Of a DNA stretch of 64,000 nucleotides, positions 9,060 through 18,192 are shown piece after piece (position 1 is the stretch's first letter; every line of letters begins with the position of its first letter). The notes under the pieces are model-generated. The model was not told where the DNA came from. It did no database searches and worked only from the letters and a program-made list of their open reading frames with translations. The position numbers and the translations under genes are program-made. The stretch is from Mesotoga sp. Brook.08.105.5.1 (GTDB lineage: Bacteria > Thermotogota > Thermotogae > Petrotogales > Kosmotogaceae): assembly GCF_002752635.1 (NCBI RefSeq), contig NZ_AYTW01000004.1, forward strand, positions 1-64,000. Direction: 5' to 3'.

Positions 9060-9623
9060 CTATCTGCCAGATGCAATCTCGTTGAACCTTTCGACATCGA
9101 GTATTTCTGGAGTATAGCTACCTGCGAGTCTCTCATACTGCCTGAGGAATGCCCTGAGGTGGTTCTCAGAACCTCTAAGCAGATTCTCGTATACCGTCGC
9201 AGTCCTCGAGTCGATGTCTCCCTCAAGCAATTCTTCCAAGTCCTTAATATCTATCTCTTCTATCAGAAGACCAACTTTTACCGCATCCAGAAGAGACTTA
9301 CTTCCACTCTCGATGAGTTCATCATAAAGCTCCTGAAGCGTCGCATTGGTGAAGACTCCAACCTCATTTTCGCCCACGGGATCTACCATGCCAAAATCAC
9401 CGATCAGAGAAAGAACTGCTTCTGTATGAGTCTGTTCGCTTCTAGCTATGTTACTGAAGACATTCAATCCCCATATTTCATAGAGTACGGTATAGACGTC
9501 GTGAGCTAGTTTTTCTTCTTCTCTCATGAAAGCAATTCCATCTTCCTCAGTCATTAAGCTGCTGGCCAGTGTCATTGAACTGAAAATCAAAACTATCGCT
9601 ATTGCATATAATACTCTCTTCAT
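9060..9623 (-). CDS. Secreted DUF2202 ferritin-like protein
   Basis: A 187-residue protein with a signal peptide at about residues 1-20 (KRVLYAIAIVLIFSSMTLA). Next comes the DUF2202 signature EEDGIAFMREEEKLAHDVYTVLYEIWG, then FSNIARSEQTHTEAVLSLI and a C-terminal SENHLRAFLRQYE. The glutamates and histidines are placed as in ferritin-like four-helix bundles, so metal binding outside the cytoplasm is likely. The ATG has a strong CGGAGGTAG ribosome site. It is monocistronic with its own terminator. The family has no firm function. Confidence 0.85.
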   Translation of the reverse strand: MKRVLYAIAIVLIFSSMTLASSLMTEEDGIAFMREEEKLAHDVYTVLYEIWGLNVFSNIARSEQTHTEAVLSLIGDFGMVDPVGENEVGVFTNATLQELYDELIESGSKSLLDAVKVGLLIEEIDIKDLEELLEGDIDSRTATVYENLLRGSENHLRAFLRQYERLAGSYTPEILDVERFNEIASGR

Positions 9624-9869
9624 TATTTTCTACCTCCGTTTTTTGGATCTTGAATAGATGTTAACCTGTGTAACTTAAAATCTCCTGAGAATCTGGAGAT
9701 CGCTCGAAGGTCAATCCTCTTGGCTTTATCTTCCCTTTTCACTCACAATCGAAGAGTTTCGCCTAACTGAATGAATATTCGTTGCAGAAATTCAGTAGTG
9801 TGTTGAGACCAGAGGTCATTGGAAATTACGAAGTTGCTCAGAGTTCTATAGCAGCCTTTCAGTCCACTA

Positions 9870-10616
9870 TTATTCAAATACTCTTCTCGCGGCTTTCATT
9901 GCTATTGCTCTCGGTACTAACCTTGATCCGGAAGCGATTATTTTGTTGATCAACCCGCTTACCACGCTTCTCTTTCCTTTTTTAAATGCATCAAGTGCCT
10001 TTTTCACAACTTCTTCGGGGGACATGGACCCGGGCAGCTGCTTCCTTCCTCCCGAAGCTACATCGAAAAACTCTGTTCTAGTCGGCCCAGGAGATAGAAC
10101 CATTACTTTGAAGCCTTTGGGTTGGAGTTCTTCGCTAACGGCTTCGCTGAAGCTAAGTACAAAGGCCTTTGTTGCAGCATAGACCGCCATTCCCGGTACA
10201 GGCAAATAGGCGGCAGTAGAAGCGACGTTTATAATTCCTCCGCCAATGCTGTTGCGCATGAGCGCATATTTCTTCGTCAAGAAGTAAAGAGCTCCGATAT
10301 TCAGCTTGATCATCTGCATTTCTCTATCCGCTTCAATATCCTCAAAGGAACCAATTAGTCCGAACCCTGCGTTGTTAATAAGAAGATCTACGTCTTTCAG
10401 AAGTTTCGAAACTTCGACCAGGTCGTTCTCATCCGTCAAATCACCTTTCAGCGGAATAGATCTAGCTCCTAGATCTCCCTCAATTTGATCGGAAATCGTC
10501 TGCAATCTTTCTATTCGTCTGGCTACAAGGATCGTTTCGTACCCACGCTTTGCAAGCTCATAGGAAAACACCTCGCCTATTCCCGATGACGCTCCGGTTA
10601 TTAGTGCTCTTTTCAA
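9870..10616 (-). CDS. Short-chain dehydrogenase/reductase
   Basis: A classical SDR oxidoreductase of about 248 residues. It has the NAD(P) motif TGASSGIG at the N terminus, DLTDENDL, NNAG at about residue 85, catalytic Ser in NVASTAAYLP, and YAATK near residue 150. I prefer TTG 10616 because GAGGTGATC directly upstream makes a good ribosome site; an in-frame GTG at 10625 lies inside that site. The substrate is unknown. Arg residues after the first beta strand (VARRIER) suggest NADPH preference. Confidence 0.88.
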   Translation of the reverse strand: MKRALITGASSGIGEVFSYELAKRGYETILVARRIERLQTISDQIEGDLGARSIPLKGDLTDENDLVEVSKLLKDVDLLINNAGFGLIGSFEDIEADREMQMIKLNIGALYFLTKKYALMRNSIGGGIINVASTAAYLPVPGMAVYAATKAFVLSFSEAVSEELQPKGFKVMVLSPGPTRTEFFDVASGGRKQLPGSMSPEEVVKKALDAFKKGKRSVVSGLINKIIASGSRLVPRAIAMKAARRVFE

Positions 10617-10725
10617 AATGATCACCTCGGCTAATTATACCCAATCCAGACCACATGAGCCTCTCAATTTGAGTTTTCTCGTCACAGAAAGTTGTATGTT
10701 GGTACCAAGTTTTGAAGGTGACGAT

Positions 10726-11289
10726 GTGAAGAAAGTTGCGGTTATTTTAGTGCTGGTTCTGGCTGCGAGCGTTTTTGCATCTTGGGTGCCACTGCAGGAT
10801 TACTCTAACGTGAAGTACGTCTACAATAAGATTTCGTACTTCGAGAATGGAGAGCACAAGGAAATGATATACGGGGTGACAGTCGATCGCGATGAAAACC
10901 ACTTCATCCTGAATTACGATACTATCTACTTCTTACCCCTCGACACTGAGCCCACCTCAGACATGATGTTCGACCAGCAGTTCTCAATGATGATGTACAT
11001 CTTCCTCAATCCAATGCTATCATTCATTTATGACGCAATTGACCTGGAAAAACAGATGAATACGAAACTTTATGGTTTTGGCACTCTCAAGTCTGAGGGA
11101 ATATACTCCGTAGAAGGAAAGAATGGAACGTTTAATGGAACAAAAGTCGCTTTACACAACGAGGACGGAGAGTTGTCGAGGTACTGGATAATTGATCAAA
11201 ACATTCCTTTCGCTCTTGAAACCTTCATGGGCGACGATTACGCCGATGACTCTATTACAATCACTCTCTGGGACTACGCCCTTAATTGA
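10726..11289 (+). CDS. Secreted protein of unknown function
   Basis: A 187-residue protein with a signal peptide (KKVAVILVLVLAASVFA, residues 2-18) followed by a soluble domain rich in Tyr, Asp and Met. I recognise no family. GTG 10726 is the likely start: AGGTGACG precedes it and the signal peptide begins there. The open frame extends upstream to 10618 but that part overlaps the divergent SDR gene start. A terminator-like hairpin follows the gene. Confidence 0.7.
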   Translation: MKKVAVILVLVLAASVFASWVPLQDYSNVKYVYNKISYFENGEHKEMIYGVTVDRDENHFILNYDTIYFLPLDTEPTSDMMFDQQFSMMMYIFLNPMLSFIYDAIDLEKQMNTKLYGFGTLKSEGIYSVEGKNGTFNGTKVALHNEDGELSRYWIIDQNIPFALETFMGDDYADDSITITLWDYALN

Positions 11290-11302
11290 TTGAGGATTCG
11301 AT

Positions 11303-11333
11303 CAAAAGGCGTCTTCAGGCGCCCTTTTGTTTA
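11303..11333 (+). terminator. Probable terminator
   Basis: AAAAGGCG and GCGCCCTTTT form a short stem with a bulge around a TCTTCA loop, followed by TTTTGTTTA, 14 bases after the stop codon. Confidence 0.65.
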
Positions 11334-11698
11334 TAATAAATCAACGAGCGGGCTGTTAAATGGTGTTCAGTATAACTTAATCAGAACGCGGTCGCAGATA
11401 GAGATTGGGGTCAGGAAAGCGTTAGGAGGATGATGGAGTTCTGTCTCTCCAGGAAAGGTATTCAAAAAGTCAAAGGTGACGTATGAGAAACTCTGGTAGA
11501 ACTTGTCTTTCATACCTCTAACCTCACTCCTCTTGCTTCAGTTTACTCTCTCTCTGCGAACGAATGAACAGACCGAGGCAAATTGAAAAGTGAAAATTCT
11601 GATGCTTCGTGATAATGACGAGGTTCTAGTGAGCAAGCTTCCGATGGCAAGATCTTTTCTATCTTTACGTCAAAAGAAGCGATTTGAAGGAGGAGAGC
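11334..11698 (+). other. Intergenic region upstream of the M20 gene
   Basis: About 365 bases without a supported gene. The ribosome site GAAGGAGGAGAG at 11686-11697 belongs to the following gene. I see no clear promoter boxes or repeats. Confidence 0.4.
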
Positions 11699-12760
11699 AT
11701 GGATTTATCGAGAATTAGGCATGACTTACATGAGATTCCGGAGATTGGATTCAATGAGTTCAAGACTCAAGCGTACATTATGAGTCTCCTGGATCGATTA
11801 TCTGTTTCCTACGAAAAGGTTGCGGGCACCGGACTTCTGGCAAAATGGAAAAAGGTTGAAGGCCCTTTCGTTCTATTTCGATCCGATATGGATGCTCTTC
11901 CTGTTTTTGAAGAAACAGATGCTCCATTCAAATCTGCACATGAAGGTTTTATGCATGCATGCGGCCATGATGTTCATATGACAATTCTAATTGGACTTAT
12001 AGAGAGAATAGTAACATGCGATCTCAATAGAAATTTTCTCTTTCTTTTCCAGCCGGCTGAAGAAGGCGGGGGCGGTGCTGCGAAATGCTTATCGAAATTG
12101 GAGCAATACGAAATAACTGAAGCCTGGGCACTGCACGTAAATGATGAATTCCCTGAAGGATCTGTTTACACAAGAGCCGGTGTTCTCTTTGCCTCGGCCT
12201 TCGAAACGGACTGCACTTTCAAGGGAAGGTCGGCACATGTTGCTTTCTATAAGCAGGGAAGAGACGCTATTGAGGGAGCTATGGATTTTCTTCAAAGGGT
12301 CTATTCGGTAGATAGAGGAGATTCCGTACTCAGATTTGGACTCATACAGGGGGGCAGAGTTAGAAATGTGGTGGCAGACTCCTGCACTCTTTCGGGAACT
12401 GTAAGAACTAAAGCTTTTGAGCTTTCAGAGGAAGCAATCATGGAACTCGAAGAGCTTGGGAGAGAAGTCGCTACTGAAAGAGGTCTAAAGTTCTCTCAGG
12501 AGATCGGTTCGAAGTATCCACAGGTTCATGTAGACGGTGATCTTTACGATAAACTGTGCGCCCTGGTCGATGTAAACCCGGTCGAAATGAAATACGTGGG
12601 AGAGGATTTTGGAGTGATCGCTATGAAATACCCTTCGCTGCTTTTCTGGTTGGGTACAGGAAGAGGAGAACATCATGGACTCCATAATTCAAGGTTTTTG
12701 CCTGCTGATTCCGTTATAGAGAAGGGTGTTGAGATTTTCTGGAAGGTCGCCAAAGGCTAA
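11699..12760 (+). CDS. M20 family metallo-amidohydrolase
   Basis: A 353-residue zinc amidohydrolase of the M20D/IAA-amino-acid hydrolase group, expected to remove N-acyl groups from amino acids or related amides. Signatures: RHDLHEIPEIGF at residues 7-18, RSDMDALP near 61, HACGHD at 86-91 (metal ligands), QPAEEGGGGA near 121, and HHGLHNSRF near the C terminus. It is somewhat shorter than usual family members (about 380-400). The start is ATG 11699, just after GGAGGAGAGC; an in-frame TTG at 11684 would fall before that site. It converges on pcm with a 1-base gap. Confidence 0.88.
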   Translation: MDLSRIRHDLHEIPEIGFNEFKTQAYIMSLLDRLSVSYEKVAGTGLLAKWKKVEGPFVLFRSDMDALPVFEETDAPFKSAHEGFMHACGHDVHMTILIGLIERIVTCDLNRNFLFLFQPAEEGGGGAAKCLSKLEQYEITEAWALHVNDEFPEGSVYTRAGVLFASAFETDCTFKGRSAHVAFYKQGRDAIEGAMDFLQRVYSVDRGDSVLRFGLIQGGRVRNVVADSCTLSGTVRTKAFELSEEAIMELEELGREVATERGLKFSQEIGSKYPQVHVDGDLYDKLCALVDVNPVEMKYVGEDFGVIAMKYPSLLFWLGTGRGEHHGLHNSRFLPADSVIEKGVEIFWKVAKG

Positions 12761-12761
12761 G

Positions 12762-13466
12762 CTAGCGCTTTCGAAATCTCCCCTCTCGAAGCTCAAGTGA
12801 GAACTTGTTATCAGTGTAAAGAGGGTCCGGTCTGGAGTCTTCCACTACCATGAAGACCGCTCCTGTTTTCAAAGTAGCTCTCAAAGTTGTCCCATCTATT
12901 TTTTCGAATAAGAAGACAGGTGTGTTCATATAGCTTCTGTGTATCGGAACGATCGATCTCGCTCCGATTTTCATCTGATTGAACAGCTCCACGGTTATTC
13001 CCGGTAAGGCTACGGTGGAGATCATAGCATCGTATGGAGCTTCTTCTTTGAAGCCATATCTACCGTCACCGATCACTATCCTCACATTGCTCAGGCGGTA
13101 GCGTCGCACGTTTTCCGAGGCTATAGATGCAACCGTTCTGGCGGTCTCCACTGATACTACGCTTCCCTTAGTCAGCATTTTTCCAAGCAGACAAGCACAG
13201 AAACCGGTTCCCGTCCCAATATCCAGGACCTTGTTGTCTTCGTTCAGTTTCAATTCTTCTATCATGCTTATCAAAAGAGATGGCTGAGTAGAAGTGGAGC
13301 AAATCTTTCCTGAGCTTGCAAGACTTACTAGAGCTTTGTCTGTATAAGCCTCATCCGCTACTTCGGGTGAGACGAAATCCTTCCTGTCAAGTTCCATAAA
13401 GGCCGACTCCAGTCTAGGGTCGGTCAGATAACCTGTCCTCTTCAGAAAACTCAGAAGCTCTCTCAT
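12762..13466 (-). CDS. pcm: Protein-L-isoaspartate O-methyltransferase
   Basis: A 234-residue SAM-dependent methyltransferase that starts repair of isoaspartyl residues in aged proteins. Visible: VDRKDFV-like ELDRKDFVSPEVADEAY at about 28-43, the substrate loop ISTSTQPSL (here CSTSTQPSLLISMIEEL) and motif I VLDIGTGTGFCACLLG at about 80-95, then VVSVETARTVASIA. It is the last gene of a co-directional run after the TauE/SafE gene, with a 20-base gap. A role in damage repair fits the peroxide-response genes upstream. Confidence 0.9.
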   Translation of the reverse strand: MRELLSFLKRTGYLTDPRLESAFMELDRKDFVSPEVADEAYTDKALVSLASSGKICSTSTQPSLLISMIEELKLNEDNKVLDIGTGTGFCACLLGKMLTKGSVVSVETARTVASIASENVRRYRLSNVRIVIGDGRYGFKEEAPYDAMISTVALPGITVELFNQMKIGARSIVPIHRSYMNTPVFLFEKIDGTTLRATLKTGAVFMVVEDSRPDPLYTDNKFSLELREGRFRKR

Positions 13467-13486
13467 CGAAAATCTGTCACACTCCT

Positions 13487-14218
13487 CTAGAAGAAGAGAT
13501 ACTTAATGGCGTTTGCGACCACAATTATCAGCAAAATCCATCTCACAAAACCGCTGCCCTTTCTTATCGATAGCCTGGCAGCAAAATATGCCCCGACAAC
13601 ATTTCCTGCCGCGAGAACCAGGCCGGGAAACCAGTAAATCATCCCATTAAGGATAAAAATAACCAGAGCAAAAGCAGTGTAGATAAAGACGATAACAATC
13701 TTCGTGAAATTCGTCCTCACAAGATCAAAGCCATACGAAAAGGTAATCGCTCCAATAAGGAAGAAACCAACTCCCGCCTGTAAAAATCCCCCGTAGAAGC
13801 CCACACCGAAAAAGATTAGAGTAGAGAGGACTCCAGAGGGTCTCGAAAAAGTGAGCCGCTTCGGTTTCAGTAACATAAGCAAAACTACTGCCAGGAGAGC
13901 TACCGCGATCACTTTCTCCAGCACATCCTTCGGTATTGTCGAGACAAACATGGAACCTATGATTGAACCTATCGTTGCAGACACTATCGCCGGAAGTATG
14001 GACTTGTCAAACCTCATACCGCCGGATCGAAAGGTCTTTACTCCTATACCGCTTTCAAATATCACGCCCAGTCTGTTGGTGGCATTGGCAACGTGCGGCG
14101 GCAACCCGACCCACATAAGTACCGGGAGAGTGACCATTGAGCCCCCTCCCGCCATAACATTCATAAAACCAGCTGCGGCGCCCGCAATGTATATCGTGAC
14201 AAGCTGTAGCAGTGTCAT
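13487..14218 (-). CDS. TauE/SafE (TSUP) family membrane permease
   Basis: A 243-residue integral membrane protein with about seven or eight hydrophobic segments. The family signature GAAAGFMNVMAGGGSMVTLPVLMWVGLPPHVANATN occurs in the first 50 residues and its counterpart GVGFYGGFLQAGVGFFLIG near residue 135. TSUP proteins export or import sulfur-containing anions such as sulfite or sulfoacetate. It lies between ohrR and pcm with short gaps, which suggests a link to thiol or sulfur stress, but the substrate is not shown. Confidence 0.87.
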   Translation of the reverse strand: MTLLQLVTIYIAGAAAGFMNVMAGGGSMVTLPVLMWVGLPPHVANATNRLGVIFESGIGVKTFRSGGMRFDKSILPAIVSATIGSIIGSMFVSTIPKDVLEKVIAVALLAVVLLMLLKPKRLTFSRPSGVLSTLIFFGVGFYGGFLQAGVGFFLIGAITFSYGFDLVRTNFTKIVIVFIYTAFALVIFILNGMIYWFPGLVLAAGNVVGAYFAARLSIRKGSGFVRWILLIIVVANAIKYLFF

Positions 14219-14230
14219 TTTGTGATTCTG

Positions 14231-14716
14231 CTAACTTGAGGACCCATTTGATTCGCTCATATCGATCTTCTTCAGAAGCTTTTTGAGCGACGACATAAGA
14301 GAAATGTATTCTCTCTGAGAGATATTCACCTGTTCAGCAATCTTCATCGGAATATCAATCGCCTTATCCTTAAGCCCTTTCCCTTTCTCTGTTAGACTTA
14401 TGAGTACCTGTCTCTCATCACCCTGCGATCTTTCTCTCGTAAGAAGGCTTTGTCTTTCCATCCTCTTAAGAAGGGGAGTTAAGGTTCCCGAATCAAGAAA
14501 CAACTTCTCCCCGAGATCTTTAACTGTAAGTGGCTCTCTCTCCCACAGAACAAGCATTACAAGGTATTGAGGGTAGGTCAACCCGAACTTTGAAAGCACT
14601 GGTCTGTAGAGCCTTGTGATGCCCCTTGAACTGGAATACAATGCAAAACAAAGCTGATTGTCAAGCCTAAGTAGCTCGTCTTCTCTTGGAATCGCAACCT
14701 CTTCTTTCTTGGTCAC
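14231..14716 (-). CDS. ohrR: MarR family redox-sensing repressor, OhrR type
   Basis: A 161-residue winged-helix regulator. Its N-terminal LDNQLCFALYSSSR, with Cys23, matches the peroxidatic cysteine region of OhrR. LTYPQYLVMLVLWE, LFLDSGTLTPLLKRME and DERQVLISLTEKG follow the OhrR pattern closely. In that family, oxidation of the N-terminal cysteine by organic hydroperoxides releases DNA. GTG 14716 overlaps the TGA of the peroxidase gene by four bases (GTGA), so the two are co-translated. It probably autoregulates this operon from the site at 15215-15231. Confidence 0.88.
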   Translation of the reverse strand: MTKKEEVAIPREDELLRLDNQLCFALYSSSRGITRLYRPVLSKFGLTYPQYLVMLVLWEREPLTVKDLGEKLFLDSGTLTPLLKRMERQSLLTRERSQGDERQVLISLTEKGKGLKDKAIDIPMKIAEQVNISQREYISLMSSLKKLLKKIDMSESNGSSS

Positions 14717-15192
14717 TTAACCGCCTCCTCAATTGCAGAACGAAATGACTCGGGTTCCTCCTTCGGCTCAAATCTTCCAATTATCTCACCCTCTCTGTTA
14801 ATCAAGAACTTCGTGAAGTTCCATTTCACTTTTCCTGAAAACTCCTTCTTCCCACCGCCAGAAACAAGAAATTCATAAAGAGGGTGTATCTCTTTTCCCT
14901 TAACATGTATTTTCGAGAACATGGGAAAAGTAATACCGAAATTCGCATCACAGAACGCCTTGATTTCTTCTTCACTGCCAGGCTCTTGGCGAAGAAAGTC
15001 ATTCGATGGAAAACCAAGAACGGCAAAGTCTCTGTCTTTGAAATCATCATGAAGCTTCTGCAGACCATCGTACTGAGATGTGTATCCGCATTTGCTAGCC
15101 GTATTAACTATCAATAGCACCTTGCCTTTGAAGTCCTCCATGGTCTTGTTCCACCCGTCTATTGTAGTCAGTTCAAAATCGTAAATACTCAT
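14713..15192 (-). CDS. Glutathione peroxidase family thiol peroxidase
   Basis: A 159-residue peroxidase with cysteine, not selenocysteine, at the active site: NTASKCGYTSQY with Cys35. The conserved FPSNDFLRQEPG and KWNFTKFLINREG (Trp/Asn of the catalytic tetrad) follow. Enzymes of this type in anaerobes usually use thioredoxin rather than glutathione. Start ATG 15192 has a strong GGAGGTGA; the frame extends to 15219 without a site. First gene of the operon peroxidase-ohrR-TauE-pcm. Confidence 0.9.
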   Translation of the reverse strand: MSIYDFELTTIDGWNKTMEDFKGKVLLIVNTASKCGYTSQYDGLQKLHDDFKDRDFAVLGFPSNDFLRQEPGSEEEIKAFCDANFGITFPMFSKIHVKGKEIHPLYEFLVSGGGKKEFSGKVKWNFTKFLINREGEIIGRFEPKEEPESFRSAIEEAVK

Positions 15193-15214
15193 TCTTTCAC
15201 CTCCAATCTTATTG

Positions 15215-15231
15215 TACACTATTTAGTTGTA
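15215..15231. promoter_or_regulatory. Candidate OhrR operator upstream of the peroxidase operon
   Basis: TACACTATTTAGTTGTA is a near-palindrome: the core ACTATTTAGT is self-complementary around its centre, and the TAC/GTA ends pair once a single base is skipped. Known OhrR sites are AT-rich palindromes bounded by TACA/TGTA. It ends 23 bases before the peroxidase start and overlaps a TACAAT that could be the -10 box. Confidence 0.5.
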
Positions 15232-15558
15232 CTATGGAACCTTTCTCTATTGAGTAGATTTAATCATGATGCATTACGTCTTTCCATATATTGATTTCAT
15301 AACAGCTGGAGAATCTAGATCGTGAAAATTTAATAGCTTTGCAGTTAAGTGGAGAAGCCCAAGTTAGTATTCTATCTAAGGCTTTTCTGAAGTATTTTCT
15401 TTTGCTGTTTCTGAGCTTTCGTTACGAGCTGAGAATACTGACTTCCTTCATGCTTCCGATTTGGAGAAATGATCATTAGGGCAATCGGGTGTGCAAAGTG
15501 TTATAAATGAATATGACGTTGCTCATCATAAGCTTTTCACAGATAATGAGGTGAATTC
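15232..15558. other. Divergent intergenic region between peroxidase and fumarase operons
   Basis: About 330 bases with no supported gene. It must hold the promoter of the fumarase operon. AGGTGA at 15549-15554 is the ribosome site for the TTG start at 15559. No further structure noticed. Confidence 0.4.
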
Positions 15559-16380
15559 TTGATAAAAGCATCTTCGATAGCGGGAAAGGTCGAGACCGCA
15601 TTAGTAAAGGCAAACACAATAATGGATGATAAGATCAAATCTTATCTAAAACTCTACACCGGTCCTTTCTCATCTATTCTGAATGAGAACTCGTTACTTG
15701 CAGAAAAGCTGGAGCTTCCCCTGTGCCAGGACACAGGTTTCATTGAATTCTTTGTCTTCATCGGTCAGGAGGTATCTCTTGAGGAACCCTTATCAGACAC
15801 CCTCGATACGGCTGTCAGGAGAGCGTATTCAAAAAATCCCTATCGATACTCAATTGTGAAGGACCCCCTAATACACAGAGAAAATACCGGAGACAATACA
15901 CCTTCGGTCGTGCATACTTTCATGGTTTCCGGAAGAGAATTAGAGATACGTTTCCTCGTAAAAGGAGGAGGCAGCGAGAATCTCTCGAGACTGTTCATGC
16001 TCAACCCGACAACATCTCAAGAAGAGTTCATAGAAACAATTGCCAATTCAATTTCTGAAGGAGGAGCCAGGGGTTGTCCTCCACTCAGGGTCGGAATAGG
16101 CATCGGGGGAAGCTCAGAGAAATCAATGCTCCTTGCCAAGCTTGCTCTGACTAGAGAGTTGGATTCAAAGAATCCCGACGTTGACTACGCCTTACTTGAG
16201 AAGAAACTTCTGAATAAGATCAATTCCCTCCATATCGGTTATCAAGGACTGGGAGAGGGGATGACCGCTTACTCGGTTAGCATTGAAACTGCGCCTTGTC
16301 ACATTGCGATTCTTCCAGTTTCATTGGCTGTTGATTGTTATCTCTGTAGAAAGGGGGTAGTTACCTTTGAAGATAGATGA
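15559..16380 (+). CDS. Fumarate hydratase class I, alpha (iron-sulfur) subunit
   Basis: The 273-residue N-terminal half of oxygen-sensitive class I fumarase, which interconverts fumarate and malate. ELPLCQDTGF (Cys56), GGARGCPPLRVGIGIGGSSEK near 175-195 and CHIAILP...CYLCRKG at the end supply the expected [4Fe-4S] ligands and substrate loop. It starts at TTG 15559 after AGGTGA and overlaps the beta subunit by 14 bases. The malic enzyme gene follows, so the trio links fumarate to pyruvate. L-tartrate dehydratase is the main alternative for this pair. Confidence 0.88.
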   Translation: MIKASSIAGKVETALVKANTIMDDKIKSYLKLYTGPFSSILNENSLLAEKLELPLCQDTGFIEFFVFIGQEVSLEEPLSDTLDTAVRRAYSKNPYRYSIVKDPLIHRENTGDNTPSVVHTFMVSGRELEIRFLVKGGGSENLSRLFMLNPTTSQEEFIETIANSISEGGARGCPPLRVGIGIGGSSEKSMLLAKLALTRELDSKNPDVDYALLEKKLLNKINSLHIGYQGLGEGMTAYSVSIETAPCHIAILPVSLAVDCYLCRKGVVTFEDR

Positions 16381-16867
16381 TTTGTCCCCCGGTCAAGAAA
16401 TCAGCTTTACAGGCAAACTCATAGTAATGAGAGACGCAGCTCAGATGCGCCTCAAGAAGTTGTACGAAGAAGGCGAGCCTTTCCCTGTTGAGCTTGAAGG
16501 GGCAATTGTATTCTATGCCGGTCCGGCCAAGCTAGTTGAAGAAAGTTGCGGAGCAATCGGCCCTACTACTTCTCTCAGGATGGATGGTTTTTTGGAAATG
16601 CTTTTCGAAAAGGGCGTTCTGGCAACCATCGGGAAGGGAAAAAGATCGGATCTGGCAGCAAATCTGTGTAAGGAATTTAGAAGAGTCTATTTGATCGCTC
16701 CAAGCGGAGCGGCCGCTTCGCTTGCGCAAAGGATCGAGTCTATGAGGGTCATCGCTTACGAAGATCTAGGCACTGAAGCAATATTCGAGATTGATGTCAG
16801 AGACTTTCCGTTGATTGTAGCAACTGATGTTAACGGTTCGGATTTTTTTACTTTGAATAGAAGGTGA
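16367..16867 (+). CDS. Fumarate hydratase class I, beta subunit
   Basis: A 166-residue protein matching the C-terminal domain of class I fumarase. It has VMRDAAQMRLKKL, then FYAGPAKLVEESCGAIGPTTSLRMDGF at about 45-71, MIGKGKRS-like ATIGKGKRSD, and a C-terminal DFPLIVATDVNGSDFF. TTG 16367 lies inside the alpha gene (14-base overlap), so translation is coupled. It forms the swivelling domain over the iron-sulfur cluster of the alpha subunit. Confidence 0.88.
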   Translation: MKIDDLSPGQEISFTGKLIVMRDAAQMRLKKLYEEGEPFPVELEGAIVFYAGPAKLVEESCGAIGPTTSLRMDGFLEMLFEKGVLATIGKGKRSDLAANLCKEFRRVYLIAPSGAAASLAQRIESMRVIAYEDLGTEAIFEIDVRDFPLIVATDVNGSDFFTLNRR

Positions 16868-16871
16868 TTGT

Positions 16872-18095
16872 GTGAATGAAAAGGCATTGAAACTTCACAA
16901 GGATCTACGGGGAAAGTTGGAAGTAAGAAGCAAAGTGAGAGTGGATAGCATGGAGGCTCTTTCGCTTGCTTACACTCCTGGGGTAGCCGATGTATGCAGA
17001 GTGATTGAGAGCGATAAGGAACTTGCCTACGACTACACAAACAAATGGAATTACGTTGCAGTAGTCTCAGACGGAACGGCAGTACTTGGACTAGGGGATA
17101 TAGGCCCCGAAGCTGGACTTCCCGTTATGGAGGGGAAAGCCGTCCTGTTCAAGGAATTCGCAAATGTGGATGCCTTTCCCCTCTGTATAAATGTCCATAG
17201 TTCAGAGGAGATTATCTCGTTCGTGAAGGCAATTGCCCCAACCTTTGGAGGCATAAATCTTGAAGACATCTCCTCACCAAAATGCTTCTTCATTGAAAGC
17301 GAACTTCAGAAGATGCTTGATATTCCAGTCTTTCATGACGATCAACACGGTGCAGCGATTGTCGCCGTTGCTGCGCTGAGAAATGCGCTGAAGATCGCTG
17401 GAAAGAAGATTGAGAATCTAAAGATTGTAACGGTTGGCGTTGGTGCGGCCGGAGGCGCAACAATCAAAATGCTGCTGGCGGCAGGTGCAAGGAATATTGT
17501 TGCAGTCGATAGAAATGGAATACTAAACAGGAATCAGCCAGCTACTCTCCTAAACGAATTTCATTCAGAGATCGTAAAGGAGATTAACCCCGACAATCTC
17601 AGCGGAAATCTGGAGGACGCTGTGAAGGGAGCCGATCTCTTCATTGGCACTTCTGTTGCCGGGCTTCTTTTACCTGAAATGGTGCGCAAAATGGCTCCCG
17701 AACCGATCATCTTCGCTCTGGCCAATCCCGTACCGGAGATTATGCCGGATCTTGCCCGCAGCGCAGGTGCATCAATTGTCGCCACCGGCAGATCAGACTT
17801 CCCAAACCAGATAAACAATGTTCTAGCTTTCCCGGGCATCTTTAGAGGCGCTCTTGACACACGATCAAGAGAGATAAACGAAGCTATGAAGTTGGCAGCA
17901 ACCGACGCCCTTGCGTCGGCCGTGCCTGAAGAAAAGCTTTCCAGGGACTACATTTTGCCAAGGCCGTTTGAACCGGGAGTCGCAAGAAAGGTTGCACTTG
18001 CCGTTGCAAGAGCTTCTGTTGACTCGAGATGTTCGAGGCTCTCCGGTGAAATAAACCTTGAAGAACTGATTGAAATAGGATTCAAGAGAATCTGA
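16872..18095 (+). CDS. NAD(P)-dependent malic enzyme (malate to pyruvate + CO2)
   Basis: A 407-residue short-form bacterial malic enzyme. Signatures: [13 protein letters not shown] near residue 30, [29 protein letters not shown] near 55-85, [12 protein letters not shown] and [19 protein letters not shown] for catalysis and metal binding, and the Rossmann motif [15 protein letters not shown]. It starts at GTG 16872, four bases after the fumarase beta stop. With fumarase it would channel fumarate or malate into pyruvate with NAD(P)H formation. Confidence 0.92.
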   Translation: MNEKALKLHKDLRGKLEVRSKVRVDSMEALSLAYTPGVADVCRVIESDKELAYDYTNKWNYVAVVSDGTAVLGLGDIGPEAGLPVMEGKAVLFKEFANVDAFPLCINVHSSEEIISFVKAIAPTFGGINLEDISSPKCFFIESELQKMLDIPVFHDDQHGAAIVAVAALRNALKIAGKKIENLKIVTVGVGAAGGATIKMLLAAGARNIVAVDRNGILNRNQPATLLNEFHSEIVKEINPDNLSGNLEDAVKGADLFIGTSVAGLLLPEMVRKMAPEPIIFALANPVPEIMPDLARSAGASIVATGRSDFPNQINNVLAFPGIFRGALDTRSREINEAMKLAATDALASAVPEEKLSRDYILPRPFEPGVARKVALAVARASVDSRCSRLSGEINLEELIEIGFKRI

Positions 18096-18146
18096 AAGTC
18101 TAATTCTCGTATACATTTCTTTCAGGTGGAAATACCTCCATCGTCA

Positions 18147-18192
18147 TGCACACGACTGCACGTATGCAATATGTTGCATGCAAAAGTGTGCA
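18147..18192. promoter_or_regulatory. Nested inverted repeat upstream of the branched-chain fermentation operon
   Basis: An outer arm pair TGCACAC (18147-18153) / GTGTGCA (18186-18192) encloses an inner pair TATGCAA (18163-18169) / TTGCATG (18174-18180) with a 4-base TATG loop. It lacks a T tract, so it is not a simple terminator. It could be an operator, a leader structure or a cruciform, about 140 bases before the next gene. Confidence 0.45.
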
